Shown here piece after piece: positions 1 to 5,219 of a stretch of 5,613 nucleotides of DNA (position 1 is the stretch's first letter; each line of letters begins with the position of its first letter). The notes below the pieces were generated by a model, which saw only the letters and a list, made by a program, of their open reading frames with translations, searched no databases and was not told the DNA's origin. The position numbers and the translations under genes were made by a program. The stretch covers positions 1 to 5,613 of the forward strand of contig CAZIWJ010000234.1 of NCBI GenBank assembly GCA_964542855.1, read 5' to 3'. This DNA comes from CAZIWJ01 sp964542855. Its GTDB lineage: Bacteria > Bacteroidota > Bacteroidia > Cytophagales > Cyclobacteriaceae.

Positions 1-606
1 CGCTGCCTCAGTTTCCTCGAAAGTGCGGCCTAGTATAGTAGAAAGGTAAGTGTAGGCAATTTCAACATTAAAATCTTCCCCGTGCTCTTCCTGTAATACA
101 ATTTCTTCCAGCTTGTGCCATTCCCGTCGAAGATTTCCCTTGGCGTCCATACTGTGCTTCAGTATTTTGTCGGCTTCTACGTACAGGAACGTAATGTGAG
201 TGAGAATATCGTAAATGTCGCTCCTGCCACGGGTAAGTTCAATGAACATCTGTTCTTTGTCGATCCGGTAACAATTGCGTCGGCGCTTGGGAGGGATAAT
301 TACCTCAAAGTTCGACTCATTATATCCCTCTTTAGAGATAAGCCGAACAAACCGGCATTCTTCAATGCCTTTGGGCAGGCGTTCGATAACGTACAGTAAA
401 CCATCGAGTTCCACGCGTTCCCCATCGGCTATTGAACCGTATATCTCAGGACTAAGGGTAAGCAGGGCATTACGCAGGGCTTCCCCTGAAACACCAAAAG
501 GCTTGTAATTGCCCCGATTAAATAAATGCCTCATGGTGATGTACAGCCTCTCAATGGCTGCCCTCGATTCACGGGCCCGCTTCCTGTTTATTTCCTGATG
601 CACCAT
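1..606 (-). CDS. Conserved protein, DUF6909-like, N-terminal part
   Basis: A minus-strand frame is open without a stop for 202 codons from an ATG at 606-604 to the left edge, so the C-terminal part lies outside the window. The protein starts MVHQEINRKRARESRAAIER, a basic, probably helical segment. It continues with GVSGEALRNALLTLSPEIYG (about residues 35-54), a VELDGLLYVIERLPKGIEEC block and a very basic PPKRRRNCYRID segment (about 103-114). There is no signal peptide or membrane segment, so it is probably cytoplasmic. From memory this resembles DUF6909, a Bacteroidota family of unknown function and larger size, but I cannot confirm the assignment. The start is the first in-frame ATG after an AT-rich A-run (607-614 read on the minus strand) without a Shine-Dalgarno. 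It diverges from the gene at 845, with a 238-bp shared gap. No function is proposed. Confidence 0.85.
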   Translation of the reverse strand, partial: MVHQEINRKRARESRAAIERLYITMRHLFNRGNYKPFGVSGEALRNALLTLSPEIYGSIADGERVELDGLLYVIERLPKGIEECRFVRLISKEGYNESNFEVIIPPKRRRNCYRIDKEQMFIELTRGRSDIYDILTHITFLYVEADKILKHSMDAKGNLRREWHKLEEIVLQEEHGEDFNVEIAYTYLSTILGRTFEETEAA

Positions 607-629
607 TTTTTTTATTTGATTACAAAACC

Positions 630-693
630 AGTATACAATGAACTAAAAAGAACAGTTCATCTGGTAAATACAAGCAAGTATACAATATTGTAT
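630..693. repeat. Direct repeat AGTATACAAT x2 with a palindrome
   Basis: The 10-mer AGTATACAAT occurs at 630-639 and again at 677-686, with starts 47 bp apart. Each copy contains the self-complementary GTATAC. The second copy runs into the perfect 12-bp palindrome TACAATATTGTA at 681-692. Read on the minus strand each copy gives TTGTATACT, which contains a -10-like TATACT. The pair may therefore be promoter elements of the leftward gene or regulator sites flanking the inverted repeat at 638-660. Both readings are inference. Confidence 0.4.
638..660. repeat. Inverted repeat ATGAACT-N9-AGTTCAT
   Basis: Perfect 7-bp arms at 638-644 and 654-660 flank a 9-bp A-rich spacer. The element sits 32-54 bp upstream of the minus-strand start codon at 606. 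In that position a dyad is a plausible binding site for a dimeric regulator, or a hairpin in the leader of that gene's transcript. The arms are seen directly; the role is inference. Confidence 0.45.
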
Positions 694-844
694 GGCTCTT
701 AAACACTCTAATGGTGATCGGTTTACCGAATATTTCCACTATTTTACTGAAACCTTACTAGCGTAGGTTACACCCGATAGCAAAACATCACATCATTATG
801 TAGGTACAGCTTTTGATACTTTGAGTACAAACTAAAATGTAGTT

Positions 845-1354
845 ATGAGAAAGTTTGTACTAATATTTGCCGTTACCTTATTGCTGGTAAGTTTCAAAGG
901 CTATTCCGAAGATGTAGGTAAGAACCAGATTCGAAATATATACCTCTGGAGTTTCCTACGGTATATTGAGTTTCCTACTTCAGGTTCCCTGAAAGTAGCT
1001 TACGTCGGTGAATCCTCCAATGAATTTACTGAAATGCGCGACTTTCTGAAAATACGAAAGGCACAGGGGAAGAGCATTGAAGTAGAACTGGTTTCGAGCA
1101 CCGATGAGCTCAGTAGTTACCACCTGGTTTATGTTTCTGATGCTTATTCCTCCTACATTGAAGACATTAACGCATCTACCGCTTCAAGTCAAACAGTTAT
1201 CGTTAGTGAAAAGAGTAAATTAATCGATAAAGGAGCCGGTATCAGTTTCTTTATGCAGGGAAGTAAAATGCTCTTTAAACTAAAGAAGTCATTTTTCGAG
1301 GAAATCGGCCTACCGGTAAGTTCTTCTTTACTAAACGTGGCCAGAATTGTTTAA
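845..1354 (+). CDS. YfiR-like (DUF4154) secreted protein
   Basis: This encodes 169 aa, about the usual size for a YfiR/DUF4154 protein. Residues 1-20 look like a Sec signal peptide: K3, then a hydrophobic core FVLIFAVTLLLV, then small and polar residues. The mature part has the family pattern. An early aromatic segment, LWSFLRYIEFP, precedes LKVAYVGES (49-57). Then come LVYVSDAYSS (94-103), a TVIVSEKSKL strand, GAGISFFMQGSKMLFKLKKS (130-149), and the closing SSSLLNVARIV. Pseudomonas YfiR is a periplasmic repressor of the membrane diguanylate cyclase YfiN; other members sit beside or within sensor kinases. No kinase or GGDEF gene adjoins this one, so its partner is unknown. It has its own terminator downstream and diverges from the gene at 606. 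The start is the first ATG in frame; no clear Shine-Dalgarno precedes it. Confidence 0.85.
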   Translation: MRKFVLIFAVTLLLVSFKGYSEDVGKNQIRNIYLWSFLRYIEFPTSGSLKVAYVGESSNEFTEMRDFLKIRKAQGKSIEVELVSSTDELSSYHLVYVSDAYSSYIEDINASTASSQTVIVSEKSKLIDKGAGISFFMQGSKMLFKLKKSFFEEIGLPVSSSLLNVARIV

Positions 1355-1370
1355 TCACCGATCATTTTAC

Positions 1371-1395
1371 AGGGGCTAAAGAGCCCCTCTTTCTT
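1371..1395 (+). terminator. Intrinsic terminator after the YfiR-like gene
   Basis: The arms AGGGGCT (1371-1377) and AGCCCCT (1382-1388) pair perfectly over 7 bp around an AAAG loop and are followed by the T-rich tail CTTTCTT. The hairpin begins 17 bp after the stop codon at 1354. It should separate this gene from the selU-selD operon. Confidence 0.8.
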
Positions 1396-1413
1396 AACTA
1401 ATTTCCTCAAATT

Positions 1414-1441
1414 CGGTTAATAAATACAAACCGGCTTTTTT
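1414..1441 (+). promoter_or_regulatory. Hairpin plus T6 run abutting the selU start
   Basis: CGGTT (1414-1418) pairs with AACCG (1429-1433) around a 10-nt AT-rich loop. Two bases later a run of six T (1436-1441) ends one base before the selU ATG at 1443. The shape is that of a weak intrinsic terminator. Its position, over the expected ribosome-binding area and with no Shine-Dalgarno present, suggests it could instead limit translation or cause attenuation. It could also be chance, since the stem is only 5 bp. The selU promoter should lie between the preceding terminator and this point, but I see no good consensus. Confidence 0.35.
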
Positions 1442-1442
1442 A

Positions 1443-2480
1443 ATGAGTATGAGGGAATTATTGGTGCAGGATTTTTTAACGGCTTCACAACATACACCTG
1501 TTATAGATGTACGATCGCCCGGCGAATTTGAAGGCGGTCACATTCCGGGGGCAAAGAACATTCCGCTATTTTCCAACGAAGAAAGGGCAATAGTTGGCAC
1601 AACCTATAAGCAGGTTGGGCGCGATGAAGCCGTACTCGAAGGGCTGACCATTGTAGGCCCTAAAATGCGTGGTTTTGTAGAATCCAGCCTGGAACTGGCA
1701 CCTGCAAAAAAGGTACTCGTTCACTGCTGGCGCGGAGGCATGCGAAGCAGTAGCTTTGGCTGGCTGCTCGAAAAAGCCGGTATGGACGTACAGCTTCTCC
1801 GGGGAGGATACAAAAGTTACAGGAACTACGTCCTGGAATATTTCGAACAACCTGCCCGCCTCACCATCCTTTCTGGCGAAACCGGCTCGGGAAAAACTGA
1901 ATTGTTGCACGAACTTCGTAAGCAAGGCGAACAGGTTATCGATTTGGAAGGGCTGGCCCATCATCGCGGATCGGCTTTCGGATCGCTCGGTTTACCCGAT
2001 CAGCCCACCACTGAACAATTTCATAACCTGCTTCATAACGAATGGGAAAAGCTGGATTTAAACCGTCCGGTGTGGATGGAAGATGAGTCTTTCAGCATCG
2101 GAAAGGTGGGAATGCCCAAGCCACTCTGGGATAAAGTAAAGGTTGCCCCGGCCATTGCCGTGCAGGTGCCACTGGAACTGCGGATTAATCGGCTGGTGAA
2201 CGAGTACGGGAAGTTCAGTAAAGCTCAACTGGCAGAAGCTGTTCATAAAATAAAGCGTAAACTGGGCGACCTGCGCCACCAGCAGGCGCTCAACGACCTG
2301 GAGGAGAATAAACTCGATGTAGTAGCCGAAAATATGCTCCTGTACTACGATAAAGCCTACCGCAAAGGGCTGGAAAAAAAACCGATATTATATAACCTGG
2401 CCCTCCCGGATAATAATTTAGCGGCAAATGCCCGTAAGCTTGTAGAATTTAGTAAAGAAATCGAATATACCCTGGTATGA
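1443..2480 (+). CDS. selU: tRNA 2-selenouridine synthase (SelU/MnmH)
   Basis: This encodes 345 aa, close to the usual length for the family. SelU replaces sulfur with selenium in 2-thiouridine at the wobble position (U34) of tRNAs for Lys, Glu and Gln, through a geranylated intermediate and with selenophosphate as donor. An N-terminal rhodanese domain (about 8-130) contains VIDVRSPGEFEGGHIPGAKN and the loop HCWRGGMRS, with the catalytic cysteine at residue 95 (Cys97 in the E. coli enzyme). A P-loop domain follows: Walker A GETGSGKT at 145-152, DLEGLAHHRGSAFG at 167-180 and VWMEDES at 210-216. All motifs look intact. The start at 1443 gives MSMRE; a second ATG at 1449 would shorten it by two residues, and no Shine-Dalgarno decides between them. 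Its stop overlaps the selD start in ATGA, indicating cotranscription and probably coupled translation. Confidence 0.95.
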   Translation: MSMRELLVQDFLTASQHTPVIDVRSPGEFEGGHIPGAKNIPLFSNEERAIVGTTYKQVGRDEAVLEGLTIVGPKMRGFVESSLELAPAKKVLVHCWRGGMRSSSFGWLLEKAGMDVQLLRGGYKSYRNYVLEYFEQPARLTILSGETGSGKTELLHELRKQGEQVIDLEGLAHHRGSAFGSLGLPDQPTTEQFHNLLHNEWEKLDLNRPVWMEDESFSIGKVGMPKPLWDKVKVAPAIAVQVPLELRINRLVNEYGKFSKAQLAEAVHKIKRKLGDLRHQQALNDLEENKLDVVAENMLLYYDKAYRKGLEKKPILYNLALPDNNLAANARKLVEFSKEIEYTLV

Positions 2481-3526
2481 ATACTACCCACGAAAACATT
2501 AAACTTACTCAGTACAGTCACGGTGCCGGATGCGGATGTAAAATAGCCCCCAAAGTACTCGACGAAATTTTATCGGCCCAACCTTTCAATTTTTCTGATC
2601 CGGCCCTGCTGGTAGGTAATCATAGTAGAGATGATGCTGCCGTATACGACCAGGGTAATGGTACTGCCATTATCAGTACTACCGACTTTTTTATGCCCAT
2701 AGTAGATGATCCCTACGATTTTGGCCGGATTGCTGCCGTAAATGCCATTAGCGATATTTATGCCATGGGCGGAAAACCGGTAATGGCCATTGCCATCCTG
2801 GGCTGGCCTATCGATAAGTTGCCCCCGGAAGTAGCCGGACAGGTGATCCAGGGGGGGCGGCAGGCCTGTAAGGAAGCGGGTATTATGCTGGCCGGCGGGC
2901 ACAGCATCGACGCACCGGAGCCTATTTTCGGCCTGGCCGTAACCGGTACAGTGGCCACTGAAAAAATTAAACGTAATAATACCGCCCGGCCGGGCGATTT
3001 GCTGTTCCTCACTAAACCGCTCGGTGTTGGTGTTATTACCACCGCCCAGAAAAAGGGGCTGGTGAGCGATGACGACCTGGCCCTGGCCAGGAACAGCATG
3101 TTGAAACTGAATAACATCGGTGAAGTACTCAGCGAGGAAAATTATGTGCACGCCATGACCGACGTAACCGGGTTCGGACTGCTCGGGCACCTAACAGAAG
3201 TTTGCCAGGGAAGTAAATGCAGCGCCGACGTATACGCCAGCCGGGTGCCCCGTTTCCCGGTGGTAGATCAGTACATCGAGCAGGGTGCCATACCCGGTGG
3301 CACGAACCGGAATTTCGCCAGTTACGGTCACCACATTAGTAACCTAACCGCTTCGCAGAAGGCATTGTTGTGCGATCCACAAACCAGCGGGGGCCTGCTG
3401 GTTGCCGTGGCCCCGGAGCAGGAACAGGCATTCCTGAAAAAGGTACAGGAAACCCACCGCCTGGAACTCACTTCAATCGGTACCCTTAAAGAAGCAACCG
3501 ATCCGCTGATTACCGTGCACAGTTAA
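2477..3526 (+). CDS. selD: Selenide, water dikinase (selenophosphate synthase)
   Basis: This encodes 349 aa, full length for SelD. The enzyme makes selenophosphate from selenide and ATP, releasing AMP and phosphate; selenophosphate is the donor for SelU and, where present, SelA. The N-terminal glycine-rich segment LTQYSHGAGCGCKIAPKVL carries Cys19 and Lys22, matching catalytic Cys17 and Lys20 of E. coli. The codon at Cys19 is TGC, so this is the cysteine form rather than a selenoprotein. Asp53, Asp93 and Asp229 match the metal/ATP-binding aspartates 51, 91 and 227 of E. coli. Also present are the AIRS/PurM-type blocks NAISDIYAMGGKP, GGHSIDAPEPIFGLAVTG, MTDVTGFGLLGHL and the C-terminal DPQTSGGLLVAV. 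It overlaps selU by 4 nt and has no obvious terminator close behind it. Confidence 0.97.
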   Translation: MNTTHENIKLTQYSHGAGCGCKIAPKVLDEILSAQPFNFSDPALLVGNHSRDDAAVYDQGNGTAIISTTDFFMPIVDDPYDFGRIAAVNAISDIYAMGGKPVMAIAILGWPIDKLPPEVAGQVIQGGRQACKEAGIMLAGGHSIDAPEPIFGLAVTGTVATEKIKRNNTARPGDLLFLTKPLGVGVITTAQKKGLVSDDDLALARNSMLKLNNIGEVLSEENYVHAMTDVTGFGLLGHLTEVCQGSKCSADVYASRVPRFPVVDQYIEQGAIPGGTNRNFASYGHHISNLTASQKALLCDPQTSGGLLVAVAPEQEQAFLKKVQETHRLELTSIGTLKEATDPLITVHS

Positions 3527-3538
3527 CCGGAAAAATCA

Positions 3539-3657
3539 CCGAAAGTAAGGAGCAAAAAAACTTCGTTCTTCCCATTGAAGTCCGTAACAGATTAAACGGG
3601 TTACTTATTAAATATTCGAAGAAGTACAACGCTAATTAGGCCTGCGTTACTTTCTGG
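3539..3657 (+). other. Possible structured RNA or selD 3' end
   Basis: GAAAGTAA at 3541-3548 is the exact reverse complement of TTACTTTC at 3647-3654. With one bulged base the stem extends by CC (3539-3540) pairing with GG (3656-3657), giving 10 pairs that close about 100 nt. Inside, GTAAC (3584-3588) can pair with GTTAC (3600-3604). Other arms compete: GGTTACT (3599-3605) with AGTAACC (3680-3686), and GCGTTAC (3644-3650) with GTAACGC (3837-3843). The pairings are seen directly; that the region is a functional RNA, or which strand would be transcribed, is inference. Confidence 0.25.
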
Positions 3658-3905
3658 AAAAATGCCCTATTCAAAGAAGAGTAACCTGGCTTTAGTCCCG
3701 GCCCTGGTCGCCGCTGGTAGGATTCAATAATCCGAACAGCCGAGCTGGGGGTAAACACCCATTTCAATCCCGCATACGCTTACGCTCCTGTTCGTGGCAG
3801 GGAATTTTCAGTGAAGTAGTGGAAGAAGGTTAAATGGTAACGCGTAAGGAATAATAGCTAAATATAAATTTTCCTTGCTGTTTGCACTTCCCAAACTAAC
3901 TCATA

Positions 3906-3940
3906 CCGGGTAAATTAATATAAACCATTAATTTATACGG
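3906..3940. repeat. 35-bp AT-rich inverted repeat, operator candidate
   Basis: TAAATTAAT (3911-3919) and ATTAATTTA (3927-3935) form a perfect 9-bp dyad around a 7-bp spacer. The arms continue outward through one G-T wobble and one mismatch to CCG (3906-3908) opposite CGG (3938-3940). That gives 12 Watson-Crick pairs in 14 positions. It lies 74-108 bp upstream of the ATG at 4015. No T-run follows, so it is more like a protein-binding dyad than a terminator. Confidence 0.4.
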
Positions 3941-3948
3941 GGCTGCTA

Positions 3949-3978
3949 TTGCAATATTTACAATTATTATTATATTAT
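3949..3978 (+). promoter_or_regulatory. Weak Bacteroidota-type promoter candidate
   Basis: TTG at 3949-3951 is followed after 19 nt by TATATTAT (3971-3978), which partly fits the -7 consensus TAnnTTTG. The spacing suits a Bacteroidota housekeeping promoter and the position suits the gene at 4015. The match is imperfect and the region so AT-rich that chance matches are expected. The TTG also lies in the small palindrome ATTGCAAT (3948-3955). Confidence 0.2.
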
Positions 3979-4014
3979 CAGATAAATTTTAGGATAGTTG
4001 TAAAATTAGAGGAT

Positions 4015-4320
4015 ATGGATAGCAAACAAAGTGTAACCCGCCGAACGGTTATTGAGATACTGAAGGAAATTTCTCGCGTTAACCCTGAAATTACCTGGAA
4101 AATGAATTGCTGTTACAGCGACGGGGAATTTCAAACTCTCTACGAAATATTTTTTAAGGAATCGCATACCAACAAAGTGATGGGCAGAATCCTCTACTGC
4201 ATGGAAAACGCCCGTGTTGTGCGCATGCGTTACCGGGGCCTGGGTAAAATTAGAACCGAAAACATTATCGATGCCTTACTGGAAGTATTGTACTATCAGA
4301 ACCACGCAGTTGCCGTTTAA
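4015..4320 (+). CDS. Unrecognised small protein, 101 aa
   Basis: I do not recognise this family. The protein begins MDSKQSVTRRTVIEILKEIS, has a central NPEITWKMNCCYSDGEFQTL with adjacent cysteines, then GRILYCMENARVVRMRYRGLGKIR and ends YYQNHAVAV. It is soluble in character, with no signal peptide or membrane segment, and alternates helix-like and strand-like stretches. It could be a small regulatory or binding protein, but no motif supports a specific role. I chose the ATG at 4015, preceded by GAGG two bases upstream, over a TTG at 3949 that would add an unconvincing 22-residue AT-rich leader. Spacing of that purine run is shorter than ideal. Its stop shares TTAA (4317-4320) with the stop of the converging gene. 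Amino-acid composition and clean length support a real gene. Confidence 0.7.
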   Translation: MDSKQSVTRRTVIEILKEISRVNPEITWKMNCCYSDGEFQTLYEIFFKESHTNKVMGRILYCMENARVVRMRYRGLGKIRTENIIDALLEVLYYQNHAVAV

Positions 4321-4321
4321 A
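4316..4321. other. Overlapping convergent stop codons
   Basis: The palindrome TTTAAA contains the TAA of the plus-strand gene (4318-4320) and, on the other strand, the TAA of the minus-strand gene (4319-4317). There is no space for a terminator between the two genes, so transcripts from one or both are expected to run antisense into the other. Confidence 0.85.
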
Positions 4322-5180
4322 CCAGGTGCGCCAGGTTACTGCACAGGTTTTCGGGAGCAGCTTCGTGTTCTATGATGCCCACTTTCACTAACATCCGAAC
4401 CACCTGGTTCAATGATGCCTGATCTACTTCACTGGAAGTAGACCAACGGGTTTTTCCAAACCAGTCGGCAACTTTATTTTTATCCAGGTTATACCGTTCA
4501 GCAACCTGGTTGATGCTGTTTGCTGGATTACCCATGAATTCTTTAGCCGTGGCATTAATGGTACGTTGTACCTCTTGAATTTCCTGCTTGTTTCCTGCTA
4601 GTACATCATTACGAGCTACCAGTACAAAGGCCGGCCAGGGGGTAGGCCGTACACCTACCCTTCTGAATACCCCTTTATCAACGTAAGGCTGGGTAGTATA
4701 CTGTTCCCATAAAAAAACATCGGCTTTACCATTCGTAAGGGCTTGCTCAGCTCCTTTAATATCCTTTACTACTTCAAAACTCAGGTTATCGGTATTCCAG
4801 CCGCGCACTTCAGCATCTACGAAGGCCATAAGGTGAGACCCGGAATAGTACCGACTAATGGCAAATACTTTTCCCCGTATATCGTTTTCATGTTGTATTG
4901 AACGGTTTGCCGCTACATGAATGCCCCACAGCAAAGGGGAAACCACATAATTCTGAACAATACGGAAAGGTTTACCCCGGGTAATTTCAGCTACTGTGCC
5001 TTCGGTAAGCATAAGCGCACAATCAATTTCACCATCAGCAAGTGCCTGGCTCATGGCACCGGTTCCTCCCGGGTAGTCGGTCCACTGTACGCTGAGGCCG
5101 TTAAACTGGTCGTTTTCTATTGCCAGGTGCCAGGGCAGATTAAAATGCTCCGGTACACCACCGATTCTTAGTTGTTCCAT
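4317..5180 (-). CDS. Type 2 periplasmic-binding-fold protein, Ca3427-like
   Basis: This encodes 287 aa. The opening LRIGGVPEHFNLPWHLAIEN, the GGTGAMSQALADGEIDCALM block (38-57) followed by LTEGTVAEITRGKP, and SPLLWGIHVAAN (81-92) match what I know of the Ca3427-like branch of the NMT1/SsuA/TauA-type solute-binding fold. The second lobe includes GKVFAISRYYSGSHLMAF (103-120) and GKADVFLWEQYTTQPYVDKG (151-170). A helical C-terminal tail follows. The ligand is unknown; relatives of this fold bind small organic molecules such as sulfonates or pyrimidine precursors. There is no signal peptide or lipobox at the ATG (5180-5178), so the protein should be cytoplasmic, and no ABC permease or ATPase gene is adjacent. 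It converges on the small gene at 4015 and diverges from aroQ across 39 bp. Confidence 0.85.
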   Translation of the reverse strand: MEQLRIGGVPEHFNLPWHLAIENDQFNGLSVQWTDYPGGTGAMSQALADGEIDCALMLTEGTVAEITRGKPFRIVQNYVVSPLLWGIHVAANRSIQHENDIRGKVFAISRYYSGSHLMAFVDAEVRGWNTDNLSFEVVKDIKGAEQALTNGKADVFLWEQYTTQPYVDKGVFRRVGVRPTPWPAFVLVARNDVLAGNKQEIQEVQRTINATAKEFMGNPANSINQVAERYNLDKNKVADWFGKTRWSTSSEVDQASLNQVVRMLVKVGIIEHEAAPENLCSNLAHLV

Positions 5181-5219
5181 AGTCTTTTTTAGAGGTAACT
5201 TATTGTTAAATTTACTTCA
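5181..5219. promoter_or_regulatory. Short divergent promoter region before aroQ
   Basis: Only 39 bp separate two outward-facing start codons, so both promoters must be compact or reach into the coding sequences. The palindrome TAAATTTA at 5207-5214 matches TAnnTTTG at seven of eight positions on either strand, but no well-spaced TTG accompanies it on the plus strand. No Shine-Dalgarno is evident for either gene. The role is inferred from orientation. Confidence 0.35.

Larger units (their letters stand above)
607..844. promoter_or_regulatory. Divergent intergenic region with repeat elements
   Basis: This 238-bp gap separates two outward-facing genes and must hold both promoters. I see no open frame of note and no perfect Bacteroidota promoter (TTG, about 20 nt, TAnnTTTG). 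The nearest match ahead of the gene at 845 is GATACTTTG (816-824), one base short of the -7 consensus. The half nearer the minus-strand gene carries an inverted repeat, a repeated AGTATACAAT and a palindrome, listed separately. A small CGGT-TT-ACCG dyad lies at 719-728. Assignment as a promoter region follows from gene orientation, not from a recognised box. Confidence 0.5.
3527..4014. other. Long intergenic region after selD
   Basis: These 488 bp hold no convincing gene; frames on both strands are broken every few dozen codons. Three parts can be seen. About 3539-3690 is rich in GTTAC/GTAAC words that can pair. About 3690-3830 is more GC-rich and has short dyads, GGATT-CAAT-AATCC at 3720-3733 and GGGT-AAAC-ACCC at 3749-3760. 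About 3840-4014 is very AT-rich, contains a 35-bp inverted repeat and probably holds the promoter of the small gene at 4015. The selD transcript must end here, but no stem is followed by a good T-run on the plus strand. No tRNA or known riboswitch was recognised. Confidence 0.6.

Noticed and set aside
115..508. Two plus-strand open frames of 94 and 77 codons
   Set aside because: They lie antisense to the 202-codon minus-strand frame, which has protein-like composition and runs uninterrupted to the window edge.
2851..2857. Run of seven G inside selD, possible phase-variable tract
   Set aside because: It encodes two conserved-looking glycines in frame, the gene is intact, and selD is a housekeeping enzyme not expected to phase-vary.
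2570..3190. Long minus-strand open frame of 206 codons
   Set aside because: It is the antisense shadow of selD, whose family motifs are unambiguous in the plus frame; the antisense product has no recognisable features.
3720..3733. GGATT-CAAT-AATCC resembling a tRNA T-arm, near selenium genes
   Set aside because: The loop is 4 nt rather than 7, and no acceptor, anticodon or D arm can be built around it, so it is not tRNA-Sec.
3749..3769. GGGT-AAAC-ACCC hairpin as the selD terminator
   Set aside because: The stem is 4 bp, the following sequence is not a T-run, and it lies more than 220 bp beyond the selD stop.
3729..3812. Short minus-strand open stretch of about 27 codons in the GC-richer part of the gap
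   Set aside because: It is bounded by stops at both ends, has no start context and resembles no family I can name; too short to call a gene or remnant.
3949..4014. Extension of the small gene to a TTG start at 3949
   Set aside because: The added residues come from extremely AT-rich sequence with a non-protein-like composition, and the ATG at 4015 has a purine-rich stretch just upstream.
4917..5171. Plus-strand open frame of 84 codons
   Set aside because: It is the antisense shadow of the Ca3427-like gene, whose motifs are clear on the minus strand.
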